From positions 172,496,438-172,560,437 of the forward strand of contig OX352773.1 in the NCBI GenBank assembly GCA_947095535.1: a stretch of DNA of 64,000 nucleotides, in the 5' to 3' direction. Positions 23,942 to 35,805 of this stretch are shown here, in pieces. The notes under the pieces were generated by a model that saw only the letters and a list, made by a program, of their open reading frames with translations, did no database searches and was not told where the DNA came from. The stretch's first letter is position 1; each line of letters begins with the position of its first letter. The stretch comes from Poecilobothrus nobilitatus. Taxonomy: Eukaryota; Arthropoda; Insecta; Diptera; Dolichopodidae. A program made the position numbers and the translations under genes.

Positions 23942-25032
23942 TCGATACTTGTTATCATAATTTTAAAAACTAAACTAAATTATTACCTACAATATAAATA
24001 CATGATTTGATAAAAATTATGTGGTGTAATAGCCATATAGGCGATAAAAACTATTATAATATTAGTTATTTATATTTTTTATTTCTTTTGCCGAACCTAG
24101 TATCAATACTATAGTTGATTATCTTTGTCTCTAAAGACAAGTGGACCAGCTTCTTTATTAATTTTATATGATTGTTCGAATCTTTAGGCGAATTAAGCAC
24201 TTTATTATCTTCTATCTTATATTATCTTCTATATATAGCTAGAATCTTCTTCTAAGGGTGGTTTTTCTTCGATGGTGGAAAACTTTTAGCATTTTTTACA
24301 CAGAAATTAAAGCTCTAAAATTAAAAAACTTAGAATACAGATCTTTACAAATAAGAGTGATTAAAAAATGTTGATATTTAAAGTAAGAGTAACATAATGT
24401 CTTAATTACGACACTATTATTTTTTTTAACTTTACATAGTTAGTGCGTTGTTTTCTTAGTAAAGTTTAAAAAGTCAAAACGTATAGGAAAGAACAAATTA
24501 AAAATGATTTAAAAGAATTATTGTAAAACTGAGAAAATTAAGAAAATGTAAAACTTAGAGTTTAGACAGTTTATGCTATTTATGATTTATGATTTTAGAT
24601 TTTATATGCTATCTATGAAAATTTCAATCTGATATTTTTAATCCTTATTGTCAATTTATAGTAAAATTTATTCAATAGAAATTTTCAGAAGTTTCCACAA
24701 TTTTAAATATGCAAATCGTAAAGAATAAGAGAAATTGTCGTACATTGTCGTATATTTATACAATTTAAATATCAAAAATATGATTAAGAAATGAGGATTG
24801 TAAAACTATTACATTATTTTGTATTTAATTGTATAATTAAATTGATTTTATTTTATTCGTTTTTAATATAAATTTAAAAGGCTAGGCATTACTAAAACAA
24901 TTGATTCAAGCAACTAATTATTTATATAAACTATGCATATACTATAAGTAATATTTTATTTCTTTGTCGTAAAATCAAGTGAACAAACAGCTTTAAAGTA
25001 TTAAAAATGTTTTTTTAAACTCCAGCTCGGGG
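23942..25032. other. Non-coding stretch
   Basis: Its beginning may be the 3' untranslated tail of the LINE fragment. No other features are recognised. Confidence 0.5.
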
Positions 25033-25220
25033 CCTTTGGTGGCCTAGTAGGTAAGAGCTTATGAAATACATTGTAAATACTAAAGGAGTATGGGTTCGAA
25101 TCCCACACATGTCGTAAAAATAATCCACCCTTACGTCATTTGCAGCCACGCCTGAAAAGAAAAGGCTGTGTAATTTGTTTGCCACAATTATGTGGCTGGG
25201 GAATAAACAAAAAGAAAAAA
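25033..25220 (+). repeat. tRNA-derived SINE, near full length
   Basis: Plus-strand copy with A box TGGCCTAGTAGG at 25040-25051 and B box GGTTCGAATCC at 25093-25103, about 41 bases apart, the classical internal RNA polymerase III promoter of tRNA-like SINEs. After the head come ACACATGTCGTAA, CCACGCCTGAAAAGAAAAGG, CTGTGTAATTTG and CCACAATTATGTGG, and it ends in an A-rich tail (about 25204-25220). All of these are shared with the minus-strand copy at 8598-8772. An obvious target duplication was not resolved. It depends on LINE machinery for movement; which LINE is unknown. Confidence 0.85.
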
Positions 25221-25224
25221 ACCT

Positions 25225-26102
25225 CCGGCCCTATTAAATTATTAAACGTCCCTTAATTTAATTTATATACATCCCTTATACAATTTGATCTTTCTTCGGG
25301 CCAGAATTATAACAAAAAACATACTTTAATTATAATTAAACTAATAGGATAAAATTATTTGATATAATTTATTAAGAGTATGAGTCATACCCTGCCATCA
25401 TTAATTTTTTATTATTATAAAATTTTATTTATTTAAAAAAATTACAAAATTGGTAAGGTTAGATTAATTATGAAAGGACATTGACAATTTTCTAATCAAA
25501 AAAAAAAAACAAAAAAACATTATAAAAATTTTAGAAATTTAAATTTATTTTTGATTACCAAAATTAGATAAAAAAAAAAAAAAAAAAAAAAACTTGTCAC
25601 TTAAACATGAATAAAAATTTTTATTTGAACAAAAAAAAAAACATTTCCCATAAAATTTATTCATATTTTCTTTATTTATTTTTTTATTTTTTTTTTGATG
25701 AGATTAATTATTTTACATTAAACTTGTAGATATGTATATCCATATTTAAAACGTATAAATATCCATACATATATATATGTATGCGTATGTATATACAATT
25801 AATAATTGTATGTATTAAATAAATATAATTTAAAAAAAAAAAAAAAAAAAAGTTCAATTACCTTTAATAATTTTCTGTAATTGGTAATGAACAATAAATT
25901 TTTCTTACAAAAAAAAAAAAAATTTTTATCTCTTTAAAAAAAAAACAAAAAAAAAAAACACAATTTTTGAACTTTCAAAATAAAAAAAAAAACAAAAAAA
26001 TGTAATGTACTCTTACCGACATAAATAGACAAGAAGAAAGAGACAAAAAATAACTTTCCAAAAACCCCAATCATAATATCTACTTATAAATCAAACCCAA
26101 AA

Positions 26103-26140
<38 letters not shown>

Positions 26141-27989
26141 TTACATAGTTACATATAATATACATATATAGGTATGTATATGAATTAAAAATCTATAATG
26201 TTAATTTATTTTTTATCAATAATACTTTTTTTTTTTTCATCTAAGAAAAAATGACAAAAAAAAAAGAAAAAAAACAACCACATAATGAATATAGTGCTGA
26301 TAGACCATTATTTAAAATAAAATAAAAAAAAAAAATAAAAAACAAAAAAAAAAAAAAAAGAATTTAATTTTTGGTACACGTTTAATTATCGCTTGTAAAT
26401 GTACGCTTTACCTTTACCTCACCTAATTTTAAAGTATACTTCATAAAAATAATTTTTTTTTTTTTTTTTTTTTAAATCTATACCATTATAAACATATACA
26501 GTGTACAGACATTTGTGTATCTTATAGATACCTAACAAATTACAAAAAAAAAACTAACAAAAAAAATATTAATACCATTTTTAGGTATCAAAACTAAATA
26601 GAAATATTGGTATTAATTGGTATCTTTGTATATTTTGTAATTTTTTTGTATAAAATATTATTATATGGTGGCACAAAAATTCACCCACACTAAATTTTAA
26701 TCATCAAATCAAAATATATTTATATATATATATATATACATATTATTATTATATATGTATATGTATACCAATATGATAAATTAACCCAAGTACCCTATAT
26801 ATATATATATAATTTATTAAAATATTTTTTATTTATATTTGTTAAATGATTATAATCAATTCAACAATGATGATGATTATGATGAAAATTATAAAAATAA
26901 TAATAATAATAATAAGAACAGAAGGGAATGATCGGATTAACTTTTAGAATTTTTATCTTAAGATTTTTAAATACAATAATAAAAAATAAAAAACAAAAAA
27001 CAAAAATTTAAAATAAAAGTACCTATAAAGAAATAAAAAACAAAAAAAAAAAAAAAAAATGAATTCAATTGTTTTATAAAAAAAAAAAAAAAATTCTTCT
27101 GACCCGGTAAATATCACGTTAATAGATTTTATTTGAAATTTGATGATAGTTTTGCTGCTGTTTAAATGACTGATTATACATACAATTAAGGGATTAAAAA
27201 TTTTAAAACAAAATAAAAAAAAATTAAAATGCTAACATCAACAAAATTAAAAAAATTAAAAAAAAAAATAAAATAAAATTTTTGATTTTAATTGTATATA
27301 TATATATAAACATATATATACTATATTATAGTAATAGCATACTAAAATATTTTATTTAAATCTTTGTTTCTAAGGGATTTTAGAGTTTTTTTTTGTTTTT
27401 TCATCTATTAGAATTTAATTACCTACTTCAATTTTGAATAATTAATTTCAAATAAATTTTTTTTTTTTTTACTTAATAAAAACAAAACAGAAATGTACTG
27501 AGTATATTGTTAAAGGTAGGATTTAAATGATATATAGACCTTCCATCCAGGATTCTTATTTGAATATAGTATTGAATTAGCCTTAATATGATTCGATAAA
27601 CTAAAATTTTTTAGATATAATTTTACAAAACCAAAAAAAATCAATTTTTGACTATTTTTAGTTAGTATATAGTTAGTATACAGTCTGGGTTGAGAATAAA
27701 AGATAAGGGTGTCATATAATAAAATATATTAGTAGTTAAATTTCCGTCCTTCCAATCAAAAGGCTCGGGTTTACCAATAGCTATCTATAGTTTACCTAAT
27801 CTATTTCTCAAAAAGACATTTTACTTAATGCTACTTGATAAAAAATAATTATACCAAAAAACTTTACAAAATGACTTTTAACGAAAGGGACAATTAGTTA
27901 TAAAAGGAGCGATTTTAAAATTGATTAGAAAATCAGGGTAATACGCTTTTTCCAGAATATATTACAGTATATTTTTATCAAATATTTTT
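25225..27989. other. Low-complexity AT-rich stretch
   Basis: Mostly poly-A/poly-T runs and AT microsatellites (for example 26106-26139 and 26716-26736), plus TAA and GAT trinucleotide runs near 26865-26915. No gene is supported. Confidence 0.6.
26106..26139. repeat. AT dinucleotide microsatellite
   Basis: About 17 uninterrupted AT units followed by ACTTACATAG. Confidence 0.9.
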
Positions 27990-28426
27990 TTACCAACTGT
28001 ATCTTACCAAATATGCTAAAAGTTGAAAAATGCCCATTTTTCCCAATATAGATATTAGGTAAAGTGGCATTTTTCAATTTATAATTCGGCTAACTATACA
28101 TAAACCCATATATTGTCACTATACATAAACCCATATACTTACTGTCTCATACCAAATGCTAAAAGTTGAAAAATGCCCATTTTTCCCAATATAGATATTA
28201 GGTAAAGTGGCATTTTGCAATTTATAATTCGGCTAACTATACATAAACCCATATATTGTCACTATACATAAACCCATATACTTACTGTCTCATACCAAAT
28301 GCTAAAAGTTGAAAAATGCCCATTTTTCCCAATATAGATATTAGGTAAAGTGGCGTTTTGCAATTTATAATTCGTCTAACTACACATAAACCCATATATA
28401 TTGTTATAATATAAACCCATATAACT
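27990..28426. repeat. Minisatellite, three copies of a 143-bp unit
   Basis: The marker GCTAAAAGTTGAAAAATGCC starts at 28015, 28158 and 28301, an exact 143-bp period twice over. Copies 1 and 2 are almost identical and copy 3 differs at a few bases. Inside each unit TTGAAAAATGCC is followed 31 bases later by an inverted arm, perfect in copy 1 (28023-28034 with 28066-28077) and changed at one or two bases in copies 2 and 3. Each unit also carries TATACATAAACCCATATA twice as an internal direct repeat. No coding frame spans the array. Confidence 0.92.
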
Positions 28427-28914
28427 GTTATATCGTAACAGTTTTATGTCGCAATAATTATTATCATAATAGAAAATAAATAAATAATATATAATTCTTG
28501 TATAAGATAATAGATGTCGCACAAATATAATACATATTTGTGTTTCATAATATTGTACAATTATACAGCTATAGCTGAATCAAATCAACGGCTTAGTAAA
28601 ACTAATGTTTAAAAAGAAACTGAGACTTAGTCAAATATAATAAATAATAATAATATAAAAAACTTAGTAAATGTCTTATGCTCCTCCAAAGATTGGAAAT
28701 GGAAAATTAATTTTTAAATAAAACAAATTTTTCTTGGCATTAATCATTTCGCTTTTTCTGAATATGTTTACTTATAAAAGGAAATTCATTTTTTAAAATA
28801 ACCACTAGAACTTAATATAAAAACTTTTATTTTTGCTTAAAAAAGAAATACTTTTGACTTTATATTTACTTTTCCAAGTTTATTCTTTAGATATCATTTT
28901 GTTATTGAATAAAT
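28427..28914. other. Non-coding stretch
   Basis: AT-rich DNA without recognised features, between the minisatellite and the MITE at 28915. Confidence 0.5.
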
Positions 28915-29272
28915 GCTGGATTCACTGCTTCAGTACATTAGTTCCGAACTATTTTTTTTAAAAGAGAATTCTAACGCAAACGATTCATTGCTTCAGAATA
29001 TTTTGTTCCGAACAAAAAATAATTTAGACAGGAAAAAATATTACTCCACTTTTTCTGTCGTCTAATAATTTTTTTTTAAGGTGAAGAATGTCAAAAAAAA
29101 AAAATTGTTCTGAACTAAAAAAGTTAGTTAAATCAACTTTTGTTCCAAAGAGAAAAATAAAGTTTTGAACGTTTTTGAAAATTGAGAGAATTCAAATTTC
29201 AATATAAAAAACTTGCGCGCGCATGAATTCGGAACAAATGTACCTGTTGAAGCAGTGATAAATGAATCCAGC
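28915..29272. mobile_element. MITE with gapped terminal inverted repeats and subterminal repeats
   Basis: The left end GCTGGATTCACTGCTTCAG, with GTTCCGAAC further in, is mirrored at the right end, where the minus strand reads GCTGGATTCA, CACTGCTTCAA, GTACATT and GTTCCGAA with two short insertions between the matching blocks. Inside, GTTCCGAAC-like words recur near 28951, 29008, 29105 and 29148, a pattern of subterminal repeats common to non-autonomous DNA transposons. Length is 358 bp and there is no coding capacity. A target duplication could not be recognised, so the superfamily is unknown. Confidence 0.7.
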
Positions 29273-32200
29273 CTAAGTGCTTAGGTAACTGAGTTGTTAT
29301 ATTCAACAAAATCCTCTGTACTTAAAAAACAAAAAAAAAAATAAGTAATTAAATTTAAAATAATATATTAGAATAATATCAGTATACTTTTTTAACCCCT
29401 TCTTTGACATAGTTTTTTTTTTTGTCTATACTCTATAAATACAGTATTTGTTGCGATAAGGTTAGTTGCATATTGTTTCTAAATCAAGAATATTAAAGTC
29501 TAGAAGCTCTGATTAATAATTGATCTTCTTGCATTATGTATAAAAGTATAGCATACAGTTCCTTTTTAATAAATCCAACCCTGTTCAAAAAAAAATAAAA
29601 AATGAATAATGTACTTAAATTTTTCAATTCAATTTAAGTTCAAACACCTTTTAAATTTTGTTATTCTTTTTCTTTTTTATTTTATTTTCAAAATTTTATT
29701 AAGATAAAATTTTAAAAAGATTTTGAATAAATAATTTTTGTGGATTGTTTTAATAAAAATAAATTTATTTATATTTCTTTGTATTTTACATTTTTTTTTA
29801 GGAAAATCCATTTATTCACTGTTGAATAAATTTCGTTGCTTCCATATTCAGTTCAACAGTTTTGTATTAGACTAAGATTTTTTATTTTTTTTTTTTTTGT
29901 ATATGATAAAAATGATAAAATGATGAATGACAACATATTATAAAAAAAAAAAAGTGTTAAGTAAAGAAAACGTCCCTCGGAATAATAAGTCATAACCTAA
30001 AAAAACAAAAAAAGAATAAATAAATAAATAAAATATACTATAATATAAAAAATTAAATTTAATACTTCGGGTACAGTTGATTTGTATGAACGTTCGGATT
30101 AAAAAAAAAAAAAATTTTGTTTTTTTTTCTCAACAACATCAGGATTAGGATTTTTTTTATTTTCAATTGAAAATCAAAAAAACAAAAAAACTAACACACA
30201 AAATGTGTGTATGTGCGTATGTGATTGTGAAAAAAAAAACAAAAAAAATTTTTAACAAAAAAATTATTAATTTACATTAGATTTTATTTTACTTACCTTT
30301 ACAGATTTTTCTTATCTTTTCGTCTATGGATTTAATATGAATATTGTTTTTTTTTTTTTTGTTAATTTTTTATATACATACTTACGTTTATTTGAATTTT
30401 ATGTAACACTTTGCCGCTATACATATTTTCTTTTTATTATTATTTACTTATATTTAACTTAAGTTACTTAAATTTACTTTTTCTAACTTTTGTTGTATTT
30501 AACAAGGGTTTTTTTGTTTTTACATTATTATATATAATAAAGTGACCATTGTTATTAAAATATTTGGAACATTTTTTTAGAACTGACTGGAACATATCGT
30601 AACTATAATAAGACTAAGACTAATAACTATATATAATAAAGACTTATTTTTAAGACTATAAACTAAAAAATTTTATATACAGTTTTTATATGTTTAGTTT
30701 TAAAAAATCCTTTATTTTTAATAAAATGGTTTTTAATGTCCTACATTTGCATGATGATGTGAAATATATTGTCCTGTAATTTTTGTAAGTAAAAATTTAG
30801 GAAGTGTTACAATATAGGACTGACTTGACAGATGCGTTGAAGATCTTCATATTTTTTTCCTTCTATGCACAGCCCCCCAAAGCTTTGTTATGCCTTTCTC
30901 ACTTTATATTCTCAACTCAATAACTTTTCTATCTGCCTCCCAGATAATTTAAATTTTTGTTACATCTGCTAGTGGCGCATTTTATAAATTAATTAAGATT
31001 ATGTGTTCATGTTATTTATCTTAATAATAAAGACAATGTCCCAATATTCGCTTCGTTTCAAGGATTTTTTTTTATGTTTAAATAGAATACATTAATTTAA
31101 ATACGGCTTAAACAAATGAAGGACCCAGTTAGAATCGATGTTGGAGTAGAGTAAATTTTTACTTTTATTCGCGTTGACAAATAATATTATTGCTTTATAT
31201 TGGTTGTTGGTTATCATTGATAATTTAATTTTCATACTGTTATAGAATTTTAATTTTTTTAATAAAGGAACGCTAAAATCATTTGGTTATCATTTTATTT
31301 AAAACACTAAAATTACACTAAACGCGACACGAGAGAAGCGAGCATTGGATTAACACCTTCATATTCTATTTTCGCTACATTTTCTATTATTTAATTTATA
31401 ATTTATGTTTTTATGTCTTTATTTAGGTATGCTTACCCGTGTATGATAAATCTATGGATTAGTTAGTGCGTTCGAAATTGTTTTGTACTATTGTTTCTTT
31501 TATCATGGCTTTCTCTATAGTAATAACTAGAACATTTTAAATGCATAGTTCATAAAAAATTTTTGATGAACAAAACATACATGTATATATTACCTATATT
31601 GAATATATATACCCATGGTGCCCGGAACTCAAAGGTCACGAAGAACGAAGGTGATAGTAAAGTTCATAATAAAAAAAAAATTGTTCTAGAGGGGGGTCTA
31701 TTTTTAACGGTTTCCAAGATTTTTTTAAAAAATAACAATATACTTCACCCCTGTACAATATAGAAGATTCGTTTAAATGTCCGTAACTAGCTGAAACTAT
31801 ATGGGTTTTCATACTAATGTTCCAACTTTTAATTAGTTTTCATAGTTAGTTGAAAAGTTACAAGCTTTTAAATTCGAAAAATATTGATACAACTGTACTT
31901 CTGGTATCTTCAACTTCAACTGTAATTTCTGTAATTTCAACTGTAATTTTTGCATTAAAACCGATTATTTATGTACAAATTTTATTTCATTACTTCAACT
32001 TCAATTTAAGTTATTATATTTTTCTCAAAATATTTTACCGTTTTGAAGACAACTATCTAAATATTACATATTACTATGATTGAAAATTTGAAAAAAAAAA
32101 TATTTTTCACCCTGTATATGACATACATTATATATTTTGGGGATTCAATGAAAAATAAGCCAAAAGTAGAAACTGATTCTCTACGAAAAAATTTTTAAAA

Positions 32201-32659
32201 GCCTAAGCTGACCCTTGTATTACATACCAAATTAAATATTACATAATATGTGATATAATATTAATATAACTATAGACATATAGCCACATAACCAATATAA
32301 ATCTGAAAATCATTTTTTAAAAAATATTTATAAAAAAAATGGCATGACATACCATACATCCAAAACTATCAGAAGCGTACGATTCCGATGAATAGTAGCA
32401 TTTTGAGAATATGTAGATTTTTGTTTCTTTAATATTTATTATTGTAGATCTTTCAACTTATATTTACATTATGTGTTAGTCTATAAAGGTATACTATAGA
32501 TACTGAAATATTTGTAGGTTAGAGTTCATATAGTTAATACTTTGGCTAAATTGACAAATGATAATTTCTAAATTTTTTCAAATGTCACAATGACTTACAA
32601 GGAATTCCCGATATTCATATAGAAACAAAATAGTCCTCAAACAACACTGTCACTCTAAG
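29273..32659. other. Non-coding stretch with possible fragments
   Basis: No gene is established. A strong splice acceptor at 29800-29801 is followed by a short open frame to 29875 (see findings). TACCCATGGTGCCCGGAACTC near 31610 and CACCCTGTATATG near 32109 could be the two degenerate ends of another CAGGGTG-type repeat of about 500 bp, but the left end is a poor match. The small open frames at 31563-32083 show no recognisable motifs. Confidence 0.4.
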
Positions 32660-33726
32660 CAGGACCGTCCCAAGGGCGGTGCGTGCGGTGCGACACAGGG
32701 CCCCGCGTTTATCTATTCATCTTGTTTTATCAAATTTTATGATTATCGTGAATCAGTATTCAAATTTTCTTTAATAACTGATGAAGGAAATATATGAAGA
32801 ATTAAAAGTGACAACCGAATTTAAGAATCAATGAATGGAAGAGAAACAAAACAATTCTGTTATGAAGGAACCGATCAGCCGATTTTATCTGGCGAAGAAT
32901 TGTTCAGAATACAATATTTTCTAGGCATAGTTGATACTGCAATTATTTTTTTTAAAAAATGATTTGAAATTTATAATGACCATAAGACATCGTATGGTTT
33001 TTATATAATTCGGGTAAAATTCTAAAACTAATTGAAGACGATCTTCTTAAATGTTGCAAAGACTTAAATGGGAGCTTGGATGTCCCATTTAAGTGAAATC
33101 AAAATTAAATCAAAATTTTGTTGTAGAGTTTTTGGTCCTCCATCAGGATTACGATATTACAAATATTACAATATTAAAATAATTTAGTCGAATTGTATCA
33201 AAATGTTGTCACTGTCCTGAAAATTGTATTAACTTTACCTTTATCGCATGTGCGGAAAGGTCTTTTTCCAGATTAAAAAAAATAAAAAATAATTTGAGAT
33301 GTATAGTATTAATCAAGAACGATTTACTTCCTTAGCCATCTTATCAATCGAATCTTAATTAGCCAACTCAAAACTAATTTGGGTTAATATAATAAATAGT
33401 AGATTACAATAAATTATTATTTTTTTGTACGAAATTTCTTTCAAGGCTCCGCAAGACAGCTTTGCCACAGGATGCAACCGCTTTTGTTCAGATGCCTTAC
33501 CGCATACTGCTACTTTCGTTAAATGAAAATCGCATTCGAAAATTTGGAACTTTGAAAATTGAAAATCGCAGCGTTGCAAGTTGAAAATTAAATTTTTTAT
33601 ACTATATAATGCTTACACAGTTATAGACACCAGTATTAAAATTTTAATTTCTCATTCGCAACCCTACGATGTTCTATGTTCGTTTAGCGAAAGTAGTACT
33701 ACGCAGTAAGGTATAGGCCGGTCCTG
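32660..33726 (+). mobile_element. hAT transposon, internally deleted, with decayed transposase
   Basis: The element starts CAGGACCGTCC at 32660 and ends GGCCGGTCCTG at 33726, so the ends are imperfect inverted repeats starting with CAG as in hAT elements. The flanks ACTCTAAG (32652-32659) and ATTCTAAG (33727-33734) form an 8-bp target duplication with one mismatch, the hAT hallmark. On the plus strand, 33230-33352 encodes IACAERSFSRLKKIKNNLR and then LAILSIES, the C-terminal dimerisation region of ZMYM1-like hAT transposases. Just upstream, in other frames, VVTVLKIVLTLPL and DDLLKCCKDL continue the same protein. Stops and frame changes are frequent. At 1067 bp it is far shorter than a usual autonomous hAT element. 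Confidence 0.85.
33494..33712. repeat. Subterminal inverted repeat inside the hAT element
   Basis: GCCTTACCGCATACTGCTAC (continuing TTTCG, 33494-33518) is mirrored with several mismatches by CGAAAGTAGTACTACGCAGT (continuing AAGG, 33688-33711). Together they could form a stem near the right end of the element. Confidence 0.6.
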
Positions 33727-33734
33727 ATTCTAAG

Positions 33735-34934
33735 TTTTATTCTTTTGCTTCATATCTTGAAGAGTTTTTGAAAAAAGTTTATCTTAGAACAATCGCTATG
33801 ATTGAAAAAAAAAAATGCATTTTTGAATTTTATGTACTGTATTGTAAAAATAAAAATCTGTTCACTTTAATATGAATCTATGCAATCATATCAAATATTA
33901 TAGCAAGTAAGTTAATCTGTAAGATTTATTCAAACACAGGCCGGATGTTTATTTTTTTTTTTTTTTGTTTTTTTTCTTTATTGTTGTTTCTGATTAAGAT
34001 ATAGTCATTGTGTTATTATAAATTTAGCCTGGAATTATTTTTTAGGGATTTTAAATTTAAAATGAATTTTTTTTTTGGTTTTTTTATTTAATATTTTAAT
34101 ATTCAATAAAAAGCGCCTATAAAGAAAAAAACAAAGACTTTTCTAAATATTTCTAAAATGTGTATTAAAATTCAACAAATTCATGAAAAAATAAAGAAAA
34201 TTATATGAATTAAAAATGCAGAAAGAATAGAATAAAATAAATTTATTGGATTTATTGGATTTTAAAATTAAGCAATTGAAATTTTAATTAAGATGAAAAA
34301 AAAAAACAAAACTCATTGAAATACACAAATTTATATTGAATTGAAGTTATTTAAACTCTTTTAAAGAATTCATTTTCTAATATCAGTCCAAGCAATTTCA
34401 TAAATTATTTTTTTTAAAGTTATACTGGTTATACATATTTATTTATATCAGAATTTGTATTATATATGTATATTTCGTATATCTTTTATCTTGATTCTTT
34501 AGATTAATGATAATATATGTATATGTAATTTCGCAATAAGACAAATCATATGTTAACATTGCAAAATGTTATCGATTCAAATAAAAAAATAAATAATTTA
34601 TAATCAGATTTTTTATTGTTATTGGCAGAGATACAAAGAACAAGTATAAATTGTTTGCACGAAAATAATAAAATCTCCCATCCATTTCCCATCTTCAATA
34701 TTCTTTGAAATTCATAGACAACTTTATAAGCAAAATTAAAAGAAAAGTCTATTTATACCCGTTTTTTCTGTTCTAACAAAACATAACAAAGTATTACTGA
34801 TAGAAGTTTATGAAGGAAAGATATACTGACTCTTAATCCCTCTTATCCTTTAGATAAAAGAAAAATAAGGATTAGGGGTTAAGTATTGTAATTATACATA
34901 GTAGTATGTGATAATAATAAATAGCAAACAGTAC
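33735..34934. other. Non-coding stretch
   Basis: AT-rich and without recognised features. Confidence 0.5.
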
Positions 34935-35035
34935 TTTTTTTTTTACGGTGGTAGATGGGAAATTCGAAAGACGCACCATTTTTAGAGCAACCTGCGAATT
35001 CTCTTTGCTTTAGTATTTGACTTTAACCAACCTAA
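34935..35035. repeat. Unclassified dispersed repeat, copy 2
   Basis: Shares with 16258-16375, in the same order, a poly-T start, ACGGTGGTAGATGGGAA, TCGAAAGAC, GAGCAACCTGCGAATTCTC and GACTTTAACCAAC. The two copies are diverged but clearly homologous by eye. It is probably a short retroposon in minus orientation. Family unknown. Confidence 0.55.
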
Positions 35036-35805
35036 CAAATGAAATTAATTTTACTTCTTAAAAGTATATACTTAATAGAAACTCTCTCCTCTTCCTCTTT
35101 CAGCAAGTGATACTCTCTTTTAGTCAATTAATTATAGAATATAGAGATTAAAAAAAAATTGAAGTTCTAAACATTTTTACGATAATAAAAATTAAATTTT
35201 AGTCAAAAATAATTTAAATTTATTTTAAACTCAACCATAATTTGAATATTTGAAGTCTTAATACTAATATTAGCTAAAAAAAAAAACTTAATTATTTTTA
35301 TTTATGTAATATTTGTATTAACAATAATAACATAGAAAATATTAAATAATTCTATGGTAACCGAAATTTTAGCCATTATACATTAATCTTAAACTTAGCA
35401 TGCCCTTAAAAATTAGTGCGCATATTTAATGTACATTATAGTTAATTGAGTTAGATTAGAACTTTTGGAAAAAGTTTGGAAAAATATTGTGTAATGATTA
35501 TCCGGAACAGAATGGTACAACTATTATAATTCTATACAGACTACTGCAGCTTAAATAAATATCTAGATTTTTAAAAATATATTTCACTTTAAGCTAATTT
35601 AAACTCGCTTGCATAAAATTAGCATATAATTTTTAAACTATAAATTTATACACATAGTTATAATATATACATTATTATATACTTATACATATACATATAT
35701 GTACATATATAATAGTTTCATCCTTTTTCCTATATAAAATTAAATAATTTTATTAAATGTATATGCTGTTAATTATATTTAACTTTTTTTTTTAAATAAT
35801 TTCAG
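35036..35805. other. Probable intron upstream of the Myb/SANT-like gene exon
   Basis: AT-rich, ending in a pyrimidine-rich run and TTTCAG at 35800-35805, a good splice acceptor. No preceding coding exon was recognised. Confidence 0.6.
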
